Of a stretch of 64,000 bases of DNA, positions 26,640-34,659 are shown piece by piece (position 1 is the stretch's first letter; every line of letters starts with the position of its first letter). The position numbers and the translations under genes are program-made. The DNA comes from JAGDMJ01 sp963809695 (lineage in GTDB: Bacteria > Bacteroidota > Ignavibacteria > UBA10030 > UBA6906): NCBI GenBank assembly GCA_963809695.1, contig CAWEKI010000007.1, positions 62,001-126,000 of the forward strand. The letters run 5' to 3'. Under the pieces are notes generated by a model, which was not told where the DNA came from, did not search any database, and worked only from the letters and a program-made list of their open reading frames with translations.

Positions 26640-27728
26640 TTATCCGATGGCGGCGACTGTTTCCTGGGGCGCCGGGGCTGCCTCTTCCCGTCCAAGTGCT
26701 GCCCACAGAGCCGCGAGAGCAACTTCGAGCTGGCTCTCGTCAGGTTCTTTCGTCGTGATCTTCTGGAGCCAGAGTCCCGGGGCAACGATCATTCTTCCAA
26801 CCATCGTCGAAGAATGCCGCGCGGAGACCCTGATGAGCTCGTAAGACACGCCTCCCACCAGGGGTAAAAGAGGAAGGTGTGTTACCAGCCGGGTAACCAG
26901 CGATATCGGCCCGAGCCAGCCTATCAACGCCGCATCCAGCATGGCAAAGAGAAGAATGGAAACAAGCATCACGATCAAAAGAAAGCTTGTCCCGCACCGG
27001 GGATGGAAGCGTACCTGTCGTCCGGCAGACTCAACGTCCAGGGATTCTCCCCGCTCGAAGGCGAACACAACTTTGTGCTCCGCGCCGTGATACTGAAACA
27101 AACGGCGGACGTCCCGGAGGAACGAGATGGACCCGAGGTATGCAAGGAAAATACTCATCCGGATTCCCCCGGCGACAAGGTTGAACAGGAACGGATCCTG
27201 GTCAACGCGGAAAAAGGCCGTGGCCACGAGGAGCGGAGTGGCAAAGAACAGTACTGCTCCTGCGAGAAGCGCAACCAGGACCGTGAGTCCAAGCTTTACC
27301 TTCTCGTGCGACGAAGATGCCGCTACGGGTCCGGCCCCGCTCCGTTCACCATCGGTGAACGAGAGTCTCGTCCCGTCTGGCAGACGGGACGGATCCGGGG
27401 CGGAACGGGGTTGCGCCGGCTGCTTGTCTTCCCCTTTGTCAAGATCTTCCATGGCGATTTCACCGGAATAGTTCAACGTCCGGACCCCGATAACGAGCAT
27501 CTCAACGAGGCCGACGGCGCCGCGGATCAAAGGCAATTTGAAAATTGGGTAGCGTTCGGCCAGCGAGACAAAAGGGTCCCTGCGGACGATTATTGTCCCA
27601 TCAGCCCTCCGAACTGCAGTCGCGACCATGCCTGGACCCCGCATCATCACGCCCTCGAGCACCGCCTGCCCTCCGACCTGCATAGGCCGGGTCATATCAA
27701 AGCGATTTTCCACAGAATTCTTCTCCAT
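26640..27728 (-). CDS. DUF1385 membrane protein
   Basis: This approximately 362-residue protein begins with the diagnostic VGGQAVLEGVMMRGP motif, followed by a variable linker and several membrane helices (about residues 140-290), with FHPRCGTSFLL between them. This is the DUF1385/YqhQ family, of unknown function, usually next to prfA as here. The linker (about residues 115-140) is encoded by a cluster of perfect palindromes (27344-27389), suggesting insertion of a palindromic element in frame. The start is uncertain; the ATG at 27695 is an alternative. Confidence 0.88.
   Translation of the reverse strand: MEKNSVENRFDMTRPMQVGGQAVLEGVMMRGPGMVATAVRRADGTIIVRRDPFVSLAERYPIFKLPLIRGAVGLVEMLVIGVRTLNYSGEIAMEDLDKGEDKQPAQPRSAPDPSRLPDGTRLSFTDGERSGAGPVAASSSHEKVKLGLTVLVALLAGAVLFFATPLLVATAFFRVDQDPFLFNLVAGGIRMSIFLAYLGSISFLRDVRRLFQYHGAEHKVVFAFERGESLDVESAGRQVRFHPRCGTSFLLIVMLVSILLFAMLDAALIGWLGPISLVTRLVTHLPLLPLVGGVSYELIRVSARHSSTMVGRMIVAPGLWLQKITTKEPDESQLEVALAALWAALGREEAAPAPQETVAAIG
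27344..27389. repeat. Palindrome cluster inside the DUF1385 coding region
   Basis: A palindrome at 27344-27360 (GTTCACC/GGTGAAC around a three-base centre), the short GAGA/TCTC palindrome after it, and a perfect 9-bp palindrome at 27371-27389 (TCCCGTCTG/CAGACGGGA) lie end to end within the linker-coding stretch. Confidence 0.7.
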
Positions 27729-27810
27729 ATAGACAGGAAGACACAAAGAAAGGTTCGCTACGGCCTGTTCTTTGTGTCTGGGTGTAAAATACGAAAATAT
27801 CTATGTAAAG

Positions 27811-27920
27811 TCTAGTGCCCCACCAACGATCATTTCCTATAAACGACGGGGCACAGTGCTCGCTCCAACTTGAACTCAGTCCGAGCATTCGCTGCAATTG
27901 AAAGTTGGAGTGGCACTAGA
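27811..27920. repeat. MITE-like 110-bp element with terminal inverted repeats
   Basis: 17-bp ends (27811-27827 and 27904-27920) match as inverted repeats at 15 of 17 positions and start TCTAGTGCC. Internal 9-bp complementary segments (27863-27871 with 27902-27910) add a second stem. It lies between the DUF1385 gene and the flippase gene. No coding capacity or clear target duplication is visible. The remainder of the 27729-27981 gap shows no gene. Confidence 0.5.
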
Positions 27921-27949
27921 TGGAGCCACGGACGCACGTTGGCTTTGTG

Positions 27950-27970
27950 GGACGGATCGCTGATCCGTCC
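27950..27970 (-). terminator. Possible stem-loop terminator after the flippase gene
   Basis: A perfect 9-bp stem (GGACGGATC/GATCCGTCC) with a three-base loop lies 11 bp beyond the flippase stop on the minus strand. There is no T-run, so it could instead be another member of the palindromic repeats seen in this region. Confidence 0.35.
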
Positions 27971-27981
27971 GCTTGGACGGC

Positions 27982-29481
27982 CTACCTCCCGGAATTCCCC
28001 TCATCCTCTCGTTCTATCGGCACTTTTCCCTCCATGCTCAACAATCTTCGCGCCCACCCAAGCTCAGAGGGCACGAAAAACTTCATCCAGTACATGAGCA
28101 GGCCAAACAGCACCAGCAGGCCTGATTTCCAGATGAGATGGTGGGCTTCTATTGGCAGCACCAACGAAAGAACGTAGACAACCGCAGATGCGGCGGCAAT
28201 CTTGCCGATTCTCCCCCACTCATATTCGACCGGGTATATTCGCTGCACAACCACGTAAAGGAACGCCGCCATGGCGGCATAGCTCAGGAGGGTGGCAATG
28301 GCAGCGCCCATCATCCCCATCACGGGAATCAGCGCGAAGTTTGCCGCCACGTTCGTGGCTCCGCCCGCCATCGTAATTCCGGGCAGGTAGTGCGTTTTCT
28401 TCTCGATATAGATCCCCGCCATGAGGTTGTTGTAAATACCGAGGAAGACATACGCCAGCAGCACAACAGGAATGATGGCCACTCCCCCCCAGTAATCGGG
28501 GGCAATGATATGGCGGCCGAAGACCCTTAACCGGATCAGGTCAGGCACGAAGAAGGAGAGCACCAGGAACACGGCTGCCATCGCCAGGACAAAATAGGTG
28601 AGTATGCGGGAAAAAAGGCGCTTTGCCCCGGGATCGGCGGCATTCGTGAGAAAAAAGGGACGCCAGGCGTAGTCGAACATGGAAACCATCAGCATCATGA
28701 AAATCCCCAGCCGGTAATTGGCCTGATAGATCCCCACGGTGTCCGCGTTGGTCAGGACCTTCAGAATGGGACGGTCTACCACCTGAATCATCATTGCCGC
28801 AAGCCCTGCTGGAATGTACGGGAGTCCAAACCGGAGAAGTTCGCGGTACAGTCGTGCCGAAAAGCGCGGAATGAAATGCCGGACGATCGTGGGGAGCAGC
28901 ATGAGTGAAGTCGCGGCAGACGCAATGAGCCCGCTCAGGAAAATCCCCTCCACTCCCGCGTGATAGACAAGCAGCAATACGAGATTTGCGGCGACGTTTA
29001 TGGCGATGTTGGTGAATTTCAGAATGGCAAAGAGTTTGGCTTTCCCCTCCATGCGGAGCGACGCGAACGGAACAAGGGCGATGGTATCGAAGAAGAGAAT
29101 CCACGCGGTATACGCCACGACCACCGATCCATCGGCCGGCAGATCAGCCAGGCGAGCAACCGCTGGCGACAACAGCGACATGATCCCCGAGAAGAGCGCG
29201 GAAGTCGCCAGGAGCGACAGGAAGGGCGTGGTAAAGTTTTCGCGCGGCGTGCCGGCTTCAAGCGTGGAAGAGTACTTGAAAAAGGCAGACTCCATGCCGT
29301 AACCGTACAGCACGTTGATGAATGCGATCAGCGAGTAGACATAGGCAACGATTCCATATTCGCCCGGCATGAGGACGTTGGTGTAGAACGGGACGAGGAG
29401 GAAATTCAGAAAACGTCCCAGGATAGTGCTGATCCCGTAGATGGCGGTGTCGGCAAAGAGGCGCTTGAGCTTGGTGAGCAT
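27982..29481 (-). CDS. Polysaccharide flippase, MATE/MOP superfamily
   Basis: This 499-residue protein has about 14 membrane helices and the N-terminal pattern of Wzx/polysaccharide-transporter proteins (basic start, then a G-R-x-x-N-F-x-L-x-P-F-Y-T-N-V-L segment). It would move lipid-linked oligosaccharide across the inner membrane. It is a second flippase beside that at 44929-46368, so the two may serve different glycans. The stop codon of nadC lies seven bases upstream of its start. Confidence 0.85.
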   Translation of the reverse strand: MLTKLKRLFADTAIYGISTILGRFLNFLLVPFYTNVLMPGEYGIVAYVYSLIAFINVLYGYGMESAFFKYSSTLEAGTPRENFTTPFLSLLATSALFSGIMSLLSPAVARLADLPADGSVVVAYTAWILFFDTIALVPFASLRMEGKAKLFAILKFTNIAINVAANLVLLLVYHAGVEGIFLSGLIASAATSLMLLPTIVRHFIPRFSARLYRELLRFGLPYIPAGLAAMMIQVVDRPILKVLTNADTVGIYQANYRLGIFMMLMVSMFDYAWRPFFLTNAADPGAKRLFSRILTYFVLAMAAVFLVLSFFVPDLIRLRVFGRHIIAPDYWGGVAIIPVVLLAYVFLGIYNNLMAGIYIEKKTHYLPGITMAGGATNVAANFALIPVMGMMGAAIATLLSYAAMAAFLYVVVQRIYPVEYEWGRIGKIAAASAVVYVLSLVLPIEAHHLIWKSGLLVLFGLLMYWMKFFVPSELGWARRLLSMEGKVPIEREDEGNSGR

Positions 29482-29487
29482 ATGGCA

Positions 29488-30351
29488 TTAGTGAGTAACA
29501 AGCTCGAGAGAGATATCCAGAGCGGTCACCGAGTGGGTGAGGGCACCTACAGATATGAAATCCACTCCTGCTTCTGCAACGGAGCGGACCGTGGCAAGAG
29601 TGATCCCCCCGGAAGCCTCCACCTCCACGGCGTGCGCGATGATTCCGACGGCTTCGCGGATGTCAGGCAGAGGGAAATTATCCAACATGATCCTCTGGAT
29701 TCCGCCGCAGGCGAGGGCCTCGCGCACTTCGTCCAGGTTCTTCGTTTCTACTTCCACGGCTGCACGGACGCTGTGTTCGTCGAGGTAGGCACGGCATACG
29801 ATCACTGCCGGGGTGATTCCCCCGGCGGCCACGATATGGTTGTCCTTGATGAGCACCATATCGTCCAGCCCGAAGCGGTGGTTGACTCCTCCGCCCAGAC
29901 GAACAGCCCATTTGTCCAGGACACGCAGACCCGGCACAGTTTTGCGTGTATCGGTAATCTTCGCCGAGGTACCCGTAACTGCGTCAACATAGTCCCGGGT
30001 GGTCGTCGCGATGCCGCTCATTCTCTGCAGGAAGTTCAGAGCCGTCCGCTCCCCGCGCAGTATCCCCTTGGTGCTGCCATGAAGTTGCGCGATCACCAGA
30101 CCCGAGGGGCAAAGACCTCCGTCTGCCACAAGCGGATCAAAGGTGATGCTGTCATCGCAATAGCGGAACACCAGGGCGGCCACGTCCAACCCGGCAATCA
30201 CCCCTCCTTGCTTGCAAAGCAGCTCGCCCCTGGAGAGAGCGCCCTCATCAACGACGGCGTCGCTGGTGACGTCTCCGAGCCCTACATCCTCCATCAACGC
30301 CATCTCGATCAGCCTGGCAATGCGGCTGTCATTCAGCATGTTACCTGTCAT
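29488..30351 (-). CDS. nadC: Nicotinate-nucleotide pyrophosphorylase (carboxylating)
   Basis: This 287-residue enzyme of NAD synthesis converts quinolinate and PRPP to nicotinate mononucleotide. Family motifs are clear: ERTALNFLQRMSGIAT, TRKTVPGLR, K-W-A-V-R-x-G-G-G-x-N-H-R and LIKDNH. The length is normal. Its start overlaps the end of the Trm112-like gene by 11 bp, which implies coupling. It is a housekeeping gene embedded in a surface-glycan gene string. Confidence 0.96.
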   Translation of the reverse strand: MTGNMLNDSRIARLIEMALMEDVGLGDVTSDAVVDEGALSRGELLCKQGGVIAGLDVAALVFRYCDDSITFDPLVADGGLCPSGLVIAQLHGSTKGILRGERTALNFLQRMSGIATTTRDYVDAVTGTSAKITDTRKTVPGLRVLDKWAVRLGGGVNHRFGLDDMVLIKDNHIVAAGGITPAVIVCRAYLDEHSVRAAVEVETKNLDEVREALACGGIQRIMLDNFPLPDIREAVGIIAHAVEVEASGGITLATVRSVAEAGVDFISVGALTHSVTALDISLELVTH

Positions 30352-30499
30352 GTTCCACCACCATTACGGGGATGTCGTTTCGCACGGGATAAACCGTCCC
30401 GCATTTCTTGCAAGTCAGGGTGCTTTTGTCGTGCTGGTAGAGAAGATCCCCCTTGCACTTCGGGCAGCAAAGGATGTCAAGAAGCTCTTTCTTCAGCAT
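30341..30499 (-). CDS. Trm112-like zinc-ribbon protein
   Basis: This 52-residue protein has C11-C12-x2-C15 and C30-x2-C33 (CCPKCKG and CKKCGTVYPV) followed by N-D-I-P-V-M. This is the bacterial Trm112/YcaR family of small zinc proteins that can act as methyltransferase partners. The ATG at 30499 is chosen because the eleven upstream codons are uncharacteristic. It overlaps nadC. Confidence 0.88.
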   Translation of the reverse strand: MLKKELLDILCCPKCKGDLLYQHDKSTLTCKKCGTVYPVRNDIPVMVVEHDR

Positions 30500-30509
30500 A
30501 GGATATTTG

Positions 30510-30938
30510 TCACCCCCGCACCGGTTTCGCATTCATATTCCGCTCCACAACCTCCAGGAACTGCGCAGGCGCCCGGGTGGGCTTGCCAGTCTTCGCATTC
30601 ACAAACGTGTGGATCGTGTACCCGTCTGCAAGCGGCTCCTTTTCCCCATCCTTGAAGACCTCGTAGTCCAGACGCACACGAGCTACCGGAACGTCGCGGA
30701 AGTAGGTTATCACGTGCAGAAGATCGTCATAATGTGCCGAGCGCTTGAACGACGCGTGCGCCTCGATCACGGGAAGGAGGAATCCCATTTCTTCTATGTG
30801 GGAATACGGGAGGCCAATACCCCGCAGAAGGTCGGATCTCCCCTGCTCGAAGTACTCGAAGAATTTTCCATAATAAACGAACTTCATCTGGTCGGTATCG
30901 GCATACCGCACGCGGATGTCGCAGACATGCTTGATCAT
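30510..30938 (-). CDS. YbgC/FadM-type acyl-CoA thioesterase
   Basis: This 142-residue hot-dog-fold protein has the 4HBT signature R-V-R-Y-A-D-T-D-Q-M-x-x-V-Y-Y-G-x-F, with the catalytic-site Asp at about residue 14. The substrate may be an acyl-CoA or acyl-ACP. It lies 12 bp after accA, in line with a lipid-related role. Confidence 0.9.
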   Translation of the reverse strand: MIKHVCDIRVRYADTDQMKFVYYGKFFEYFEQGRSDLLRGIGLPYSHIEEMGFLLPVIEAHASFKRSAHYDDLLHVITYFRDVPVARVRLDYEVFKDGEKEPLADGYTIHTFVNAKTGKPTRAPAQFLEVVERNMNAKPVRG

Positions 30939-30950
30939 GATGTTTCCTCC

Positions 30951-31892
30951 TTAGCCCACCCAGACGCCCATCTTGGAGAACTTCTCAATCCGGCGCTCCA
31001 CAAGTTTCTCCGGCTTCAGCTTGAGCAACTGCTCAAGCTCGTCAACCAGCGTTTCCTTGAGGATATTTGCCATCTGTGCATGGTTCCGGTGCGCGCCGCC
31101 CAAAGGTTCAGGGACGATCACGTCGATCACTCCCTGCTTCTTCAAATCGGGTGCGGTCAGCTGCAATGCCTCGGCGGCTTGCTCCTTGAAATCCCAGCTT
31201 CTCCAGAGAATGCTGGAGCAGGACTCGGGCGAAATGACCGAGTACCAGGAGTTTTCCAGCATCAGGATCCTATCGCCTATGCCAATGCCCAATGCCCCGC
31301 CGGAGGCTCCTTCGCCAATGATCGTCACGATGATCGGAACGCGCAGTTTGGACATTTCGAACAGGTTCCTGGCGATGGCTTCTGCCTGCCCGCGCTCCTC
31401 CGCTTCAATGCCCGGGTAGGCCCCCGGTGTATCGAGCATGGTGATGACCGGGCGCTTGAACTTCTCAGCAAGCTTCATCAGTCTCAGCGCTTTGCGGTAT
31501 CCTTCGGGATTCGCCATTCCGAAATTCCTGAAGACATTGGACTTTGTGTCGCGCCCTTTTTGATGACCGATGATCATCACGACATGCTTGTCCAGGTGCG
31601 CGAACCCGCCCACGATGGCCCGATCATCCCTGTAGGCCCTGTCCCCGTGCATCTCAAGGAACCCCTTGGTCATCAGGCCGATGTAGTCCAGCGTGTAGGG
31701 CCGGTCGGGATGGCGGGCAAGCTGGACCTTTTGCCATCGCGTGAGACCGGCATAGACGCTCTGCTGGAGCTGGTTGACTTTCTTTTCAATCTTGCCAATC
31801 TCAACGGCGATGTCGGGATTGTCGGCATAACGCCGCATCTCCTCCACCTTCTGTTCCAGCTCGATGATCGGCTTCTCGAAATCCAGTATCAT
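30951..31892 (-). CDS. accA: Acetyl-CoA carboxylase carboxyltransferase subunit alpha
   Basis: This 313-residue protein is the carboxyltransferase alpha subunit of acetyl-CoA carboxylase. It begins LDFEKPIIELE and shows HGDR, GHQKGRDT, TPGAYPG and EGASGGALGIG as in the family. The ATG at 31892 overlaps the stop of the upstream hybrid glycosyltransferase gene as ATGA, so it is preferred to the GTG at 31901. No accD is nearby. Confidence 0.96.
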   Translation of the reverse strand: MILDFEKPIIELEQKVEEMRRYADNPDIAVEIGKIEKKVNQLQQSVYAGLTRWQKVQLARHPDRPYTLDYIGLMTKGFLEMHGDRAYRDDRAIVGGFAHLDKHVVMIIGHQKGRDTKSNVFRNFGMANPEGYRKALRLMKLAEKFKRPVITMLDTPGAYPGIEAEERGQAEAIARNLFEMSKLRVPIIVTIIGEGASGGALGIGIGDRILMLENSWYSVISPESCSSILWRSWDFKEQAAEALQLTAPDLKKQGVIDVIVPEPLGGAHRNHAQMANILKETLVDELEQLLKLKPEKLVERRIEKFSKMGVWVG

Positions 31893-33940
31893 TTTTGCCA
31901 CCGGGGATGCCTCCTGTTGTTCTTCAGCACCATGAACAGCGACTTGAGGATAATTTCCGCGTCCAGGACAAGGGATTGGTTCTTTGCATAATACAGGCCG
32001 TAGCGCTCCATCTCGTCATATTCCAGATCATCACGCATATTGATCTGAATCAGGCCTGTCAGCCCGTACGGCCCAAGATAGTTGCCGGGATAGCGCGCAG
32101 CCAGGCGCTGCCCGAGCGGGGAGCTGTGATCGTCCGGCAGGCCGACCAGGCTGCGCTCCCCCGACAAAACAAGAGGAAGCTGCAAAATGCTCGCCGCCGT
32201 CCCTGCCTCCGCCTTTCGTCGCCGGATTGCCTGAAACAGCCAGGCCGGGATATACAGCAAAAGCATGAGAATCCCCCCGAGCATGAAATCAAAGACACGC
32301 TTCAGGATGAGATTGGAAGTCTGGTGGATATTGTAATCGATGTCGATCAGGGGAAGCGTGTCCAGCTGGTCGATCCGCGTCTTGCCCAGGATCGCTTCAA
32401 GACTGTTGGGAACGAGCCGAAAGTTGACGCTCCGGTTCCGGCTTCGTGCGATTACCCCGAGGATGTCCGTATACGAGAGGCCATCGGTGGAGAAAATCAC
32501 ATCGTTTGCACGCTGCTCGTCAATGACCTTTCCGGCGCTCTCGATGCTCCCCAGCACATCAAGTCCGGCAATTTTCTCGCCGACCTCCTTGTTATGGAGA
32601 GCAATGAAGCCCCGGACATCGTAGCCATCATCCACGCGCGCCCGCAGCTTGCGGAGCACCTCCTGTGCGGAAGGGCCGGTCCCCACGATCAGCGTCCTGC
32701 TCCCGAACAGACTCTTGTGCGATACCTTGTGGAGACTGCGACGCCAGCCCGTTCGCACGATGAGGCGCCACCCGGGGATGAGCAGGAAGCTGAGCAGCCC
32801 CGAGATCAGGACAACCGCACGGCTGTACCCCAACGACTTCGCAAAGTACACTGCCGCGGAGATGCCCACGTACCCCGCAATGACAGCAACGCTTGCCCTG
32901 CCCACTGCATAGCGGTGCTTCCCATAGCCGCCGGCGGCAGAGATGGCAAGGACCACGATGAGTGATGGGACGAACCAGACCACGGTGCTCGCATTCCTCG
33001 GGAACAGGAGGAAGTGGCCGAAGTACAGGTAAGCGCTCAGCAGCAAAGCGCAATCCACAAGCAGAAAATCTGTTGCCGCGATCAAGAGAGGCTGCACGAT
33101 TCGTCCCAGCCACGCGACGGCTGCCCTGAACAGAATCCCCGCGTTGAGGACCAGCTTTACAGTGCCCGAACTGCCATAGTGCTTCTCCACAAACACCTGC
33201 ATCGCGCCGTAGAAGATCCTGACCTCGTCGATCTCGCTGCGGCGCGTGCTTTCCCCCTTGAAGTGGATGATCTTCGTGCTGTGCACGTAGTAGACCTTGT
33301 ATCCCGCCTGCTGAACCCTGTAACACCAATCCAGATCTTCTCCGTACATGAAGAATTCTTCGTCAAGCCCTCCGATCTTCTCGTACACTTCCCGGCGGAG
33401 CATCATGAAGGAGCCGCTCACGGCGTCCACGGGATATGTCTCATCCGGGCTCAGGAAGGTGAGGTTGTACTTCCCGAACAAGCGAGAACCCGGGAACAGA
33501 GCGGCCAGACCGAAGACCTTGGTGAAAGCAACCCACGGAGTCGGAAAACTTCGCCTGCACGGAAGCTGGATCGAGCCGTTGGGATTAAGGATCTTGCACC
33601 CGGCCAGACCGGCATCGGGGTGTTCTTCGAAGAACCTCAGCATCACGCGAAAGGTGTCTTCCTGCACAACCGTATCGGGGTTGATCAGCAGCAAGAAGCG
33701 GCCACAAGCCCGTGCCAGTGCCAGGTTGTTGGCCCGGGCAAATCCAAGGTTCTCTTTGTTCTCGATCAGGCAGACATCAGAAAATGATGCCCGCACCATC
33801 TCGACGCTGCCGTCATCGGAGGCGTTGTCGACGACAAAGATCTCCCCCTGCAATCCATCCATCGCGCGCCGGATCGAGGCAAGCGAGTTCTCGAGGAACT
33901 GGCGCACGTTGTAATTGACGATGATAACGGAGAGATCCAT
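31889..33940 (-). CDS. GT2 glycosyltransferase fused to a degenerate monotopic phosphoglycosyl transferase
   Basis: This 683-residue protein starts with a GT2 domain (residues 1-260) of rhamnosyltransferase type: SVIIVNYN, INPDTV and FMYGEDLDWCYR. Then come about four to five membrane helices (about 285-400), a nucleotide-binding-fold domain (about 415-540, TLIVGTGPSAQEVL) and a WbaP/PglC-like C-terminus (544-683). That last part retains the membrane segment KRVFDFMLGG, GERSLVGLPD (594-603) and LTGLIQIN. It lacks the KFRSM and the Asp-Glu catalytic segment, being about 50 residues short. I infer that the phosphoglycosyl-transferase part is inactive and may serve as a scaffold or membrane anchor. 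Its stop overlaps accA as ATGA. Confidence 0.85.
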   Translation of the reverse strand: MDLSVIIVNYNVRQFLENSLASIRRAMDGLQGEIFVVDNASDDGSVEMVRASFSDVCLIENKENLGFARANNLALARACGRFLLLINPDTVVQEDTFRVMLRFFEEHPDAGLAGCKILNPNGSIQLPCRRSFPTPWVAFTKVFGLAALFPGSRLFGKYNLTFLSPDETYPVDAVSGSFMMLRREVYEKIGGLDEEFFMYGEDLDWCYRVQQAGYKVYYVHSTKIIHFKGESTRRSEIDEVRIFYGAMQVFVEKHYGSSGTVKLVLNAGILFRAAVAWLGRIVQPLLIAATDFLLVDCALLLSAYLYFGHFLLFPRNASTVVWFVPSLIVVLAISAAGGYGKHRYAVGRASVAVIAGYVGISAAVYFAKSLGYSRAVVLISGLLSFLLIPGWRLIVRTGWRRSLHKVSHKSLFGSRTLIVGTGPSAQEVLRKLRARVDDGYDVRGFIALHNKEVGEKIAGLDVLGSIESAGKVIDEQRANDVIFSTDGLSYTDILGVIARSRNRSVNFRLVPNSLEAILGKTRIDQLDTLPLIDIDYNIHQTSNLILKRVFDFMLGGILMLLLYIPAWLFQAIRRRKAEAGTAASILQLPLVLSGERSLVGLPDDHSSPLGQRLAARYPGNYLGPYGLTGLIQINMRDDLEYDEMERYGLYYAKNQSLVLDAEIILKSLFMVLKNNRRHPRWQK

Positions 33941-33942
33941 TG

Positions 33943-34659
33943 TTACAGTCTGTGGAAAATGCTCTGGAAGCGCAATTTCCAGAGCATGAAGATCGCCTCG
34001 TAGACGATGTGCTTCGACATCTTCGACGTCCCCGACCTGCGGTCAAGGAAAATGATCGGGATCTCCACGATCCGGAATCCTTTCTTCCAGGCCTTGTAGG
34101 TCATTTCAATCTGAAACGCGTAGCCGTTAGACTTGATCCGGTCGAGATCAATCGCCTCGAGGACCGAACGCCGATAGCATTTGTACCCGCCGGTCGCATC
34201 ATAGACTGGCAGACCGGTCATGAACCTTGTGTAGACGTTGGCACTATAGCTGAGAAGGAGCCGACTGATCGGCCAGTTCAGCACGCGCACTCCATTCGTG
34301 TACCGGGACCCGACGACAAGATCAAAATCCGCAATTTTTTCCAGGAACACGGTGATCTCCTGGGGATTGTGGGAGAAATCGGCATCCATCTCAAAGACAC
34401 AATCGTAGCCTTTGCTGAGCGCGAACTTGAACCCGGCCACATAGGCGCTCCCAAGCCCCATTTTCGATTCCCGCTCCATGAGCTGTAGCCGGGGTTCCCC
34501 CTTCATCATCTCGCGAACCAGAGACGCGGTCCCGTCGGGAGATCCATCGTCCACCACCAGCACTTCGATCCCTTCGGACTGACGAAAGACCACCGGGAGG
34601 AGACGGCCGATGTTCTCAGCTTCGTTGTAGGTTGGAATAACGACGAGAATCCTAGACAT
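33943..34659 (-). CDS. Polyprenol-phosphate mannosyltransferase-like GT2
   Basis: This 238-residue protein matches the DPM1-type family: VVIPTYNEAENI, VVDDGSPDGTA, the D-A-D metal site in FEMDADFSHNP, and GSRYTNG, with RRSGTSKMS near the end. It would transfer a sugar from a nucleotide to polyprenyl phosphate; the sugar is unknown. No C-terminal membrane domain is present. The start at 34659 overlaps the aminotransferase stop by 8 bp. Confidence 0.9.
   Translation of the reverse strand: MSRILVVIPTYNEAENIGRLLPVVFRQSEGIEVLVVDDGSPDGTASLVREMMKGEPRLQLMERESKMGLGSAYVAGFKFALSKGYDCVFEMDADFSHNPQEITVFLEKIADFDLVVGSRYTNGVRVLNWPISRLLLSYSANVYTRFMTGLPVYDATGGYKCYRRSVLEAIDLDRIKSNGYAFQIEMTYKAWKKGFRIVEIPIIFLDRRSGTSKMSKHIVYEAIFMLWKLRFQSIFHRL

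Noticed and set aside
28960..31991. Two long plus-strand open frames of more than 500 codons
   Set aside because: Both are antisense to the flippase, nadC, thioesterase and accA genes. They have low-complexity, Arg/His-rich translations and no start signals.
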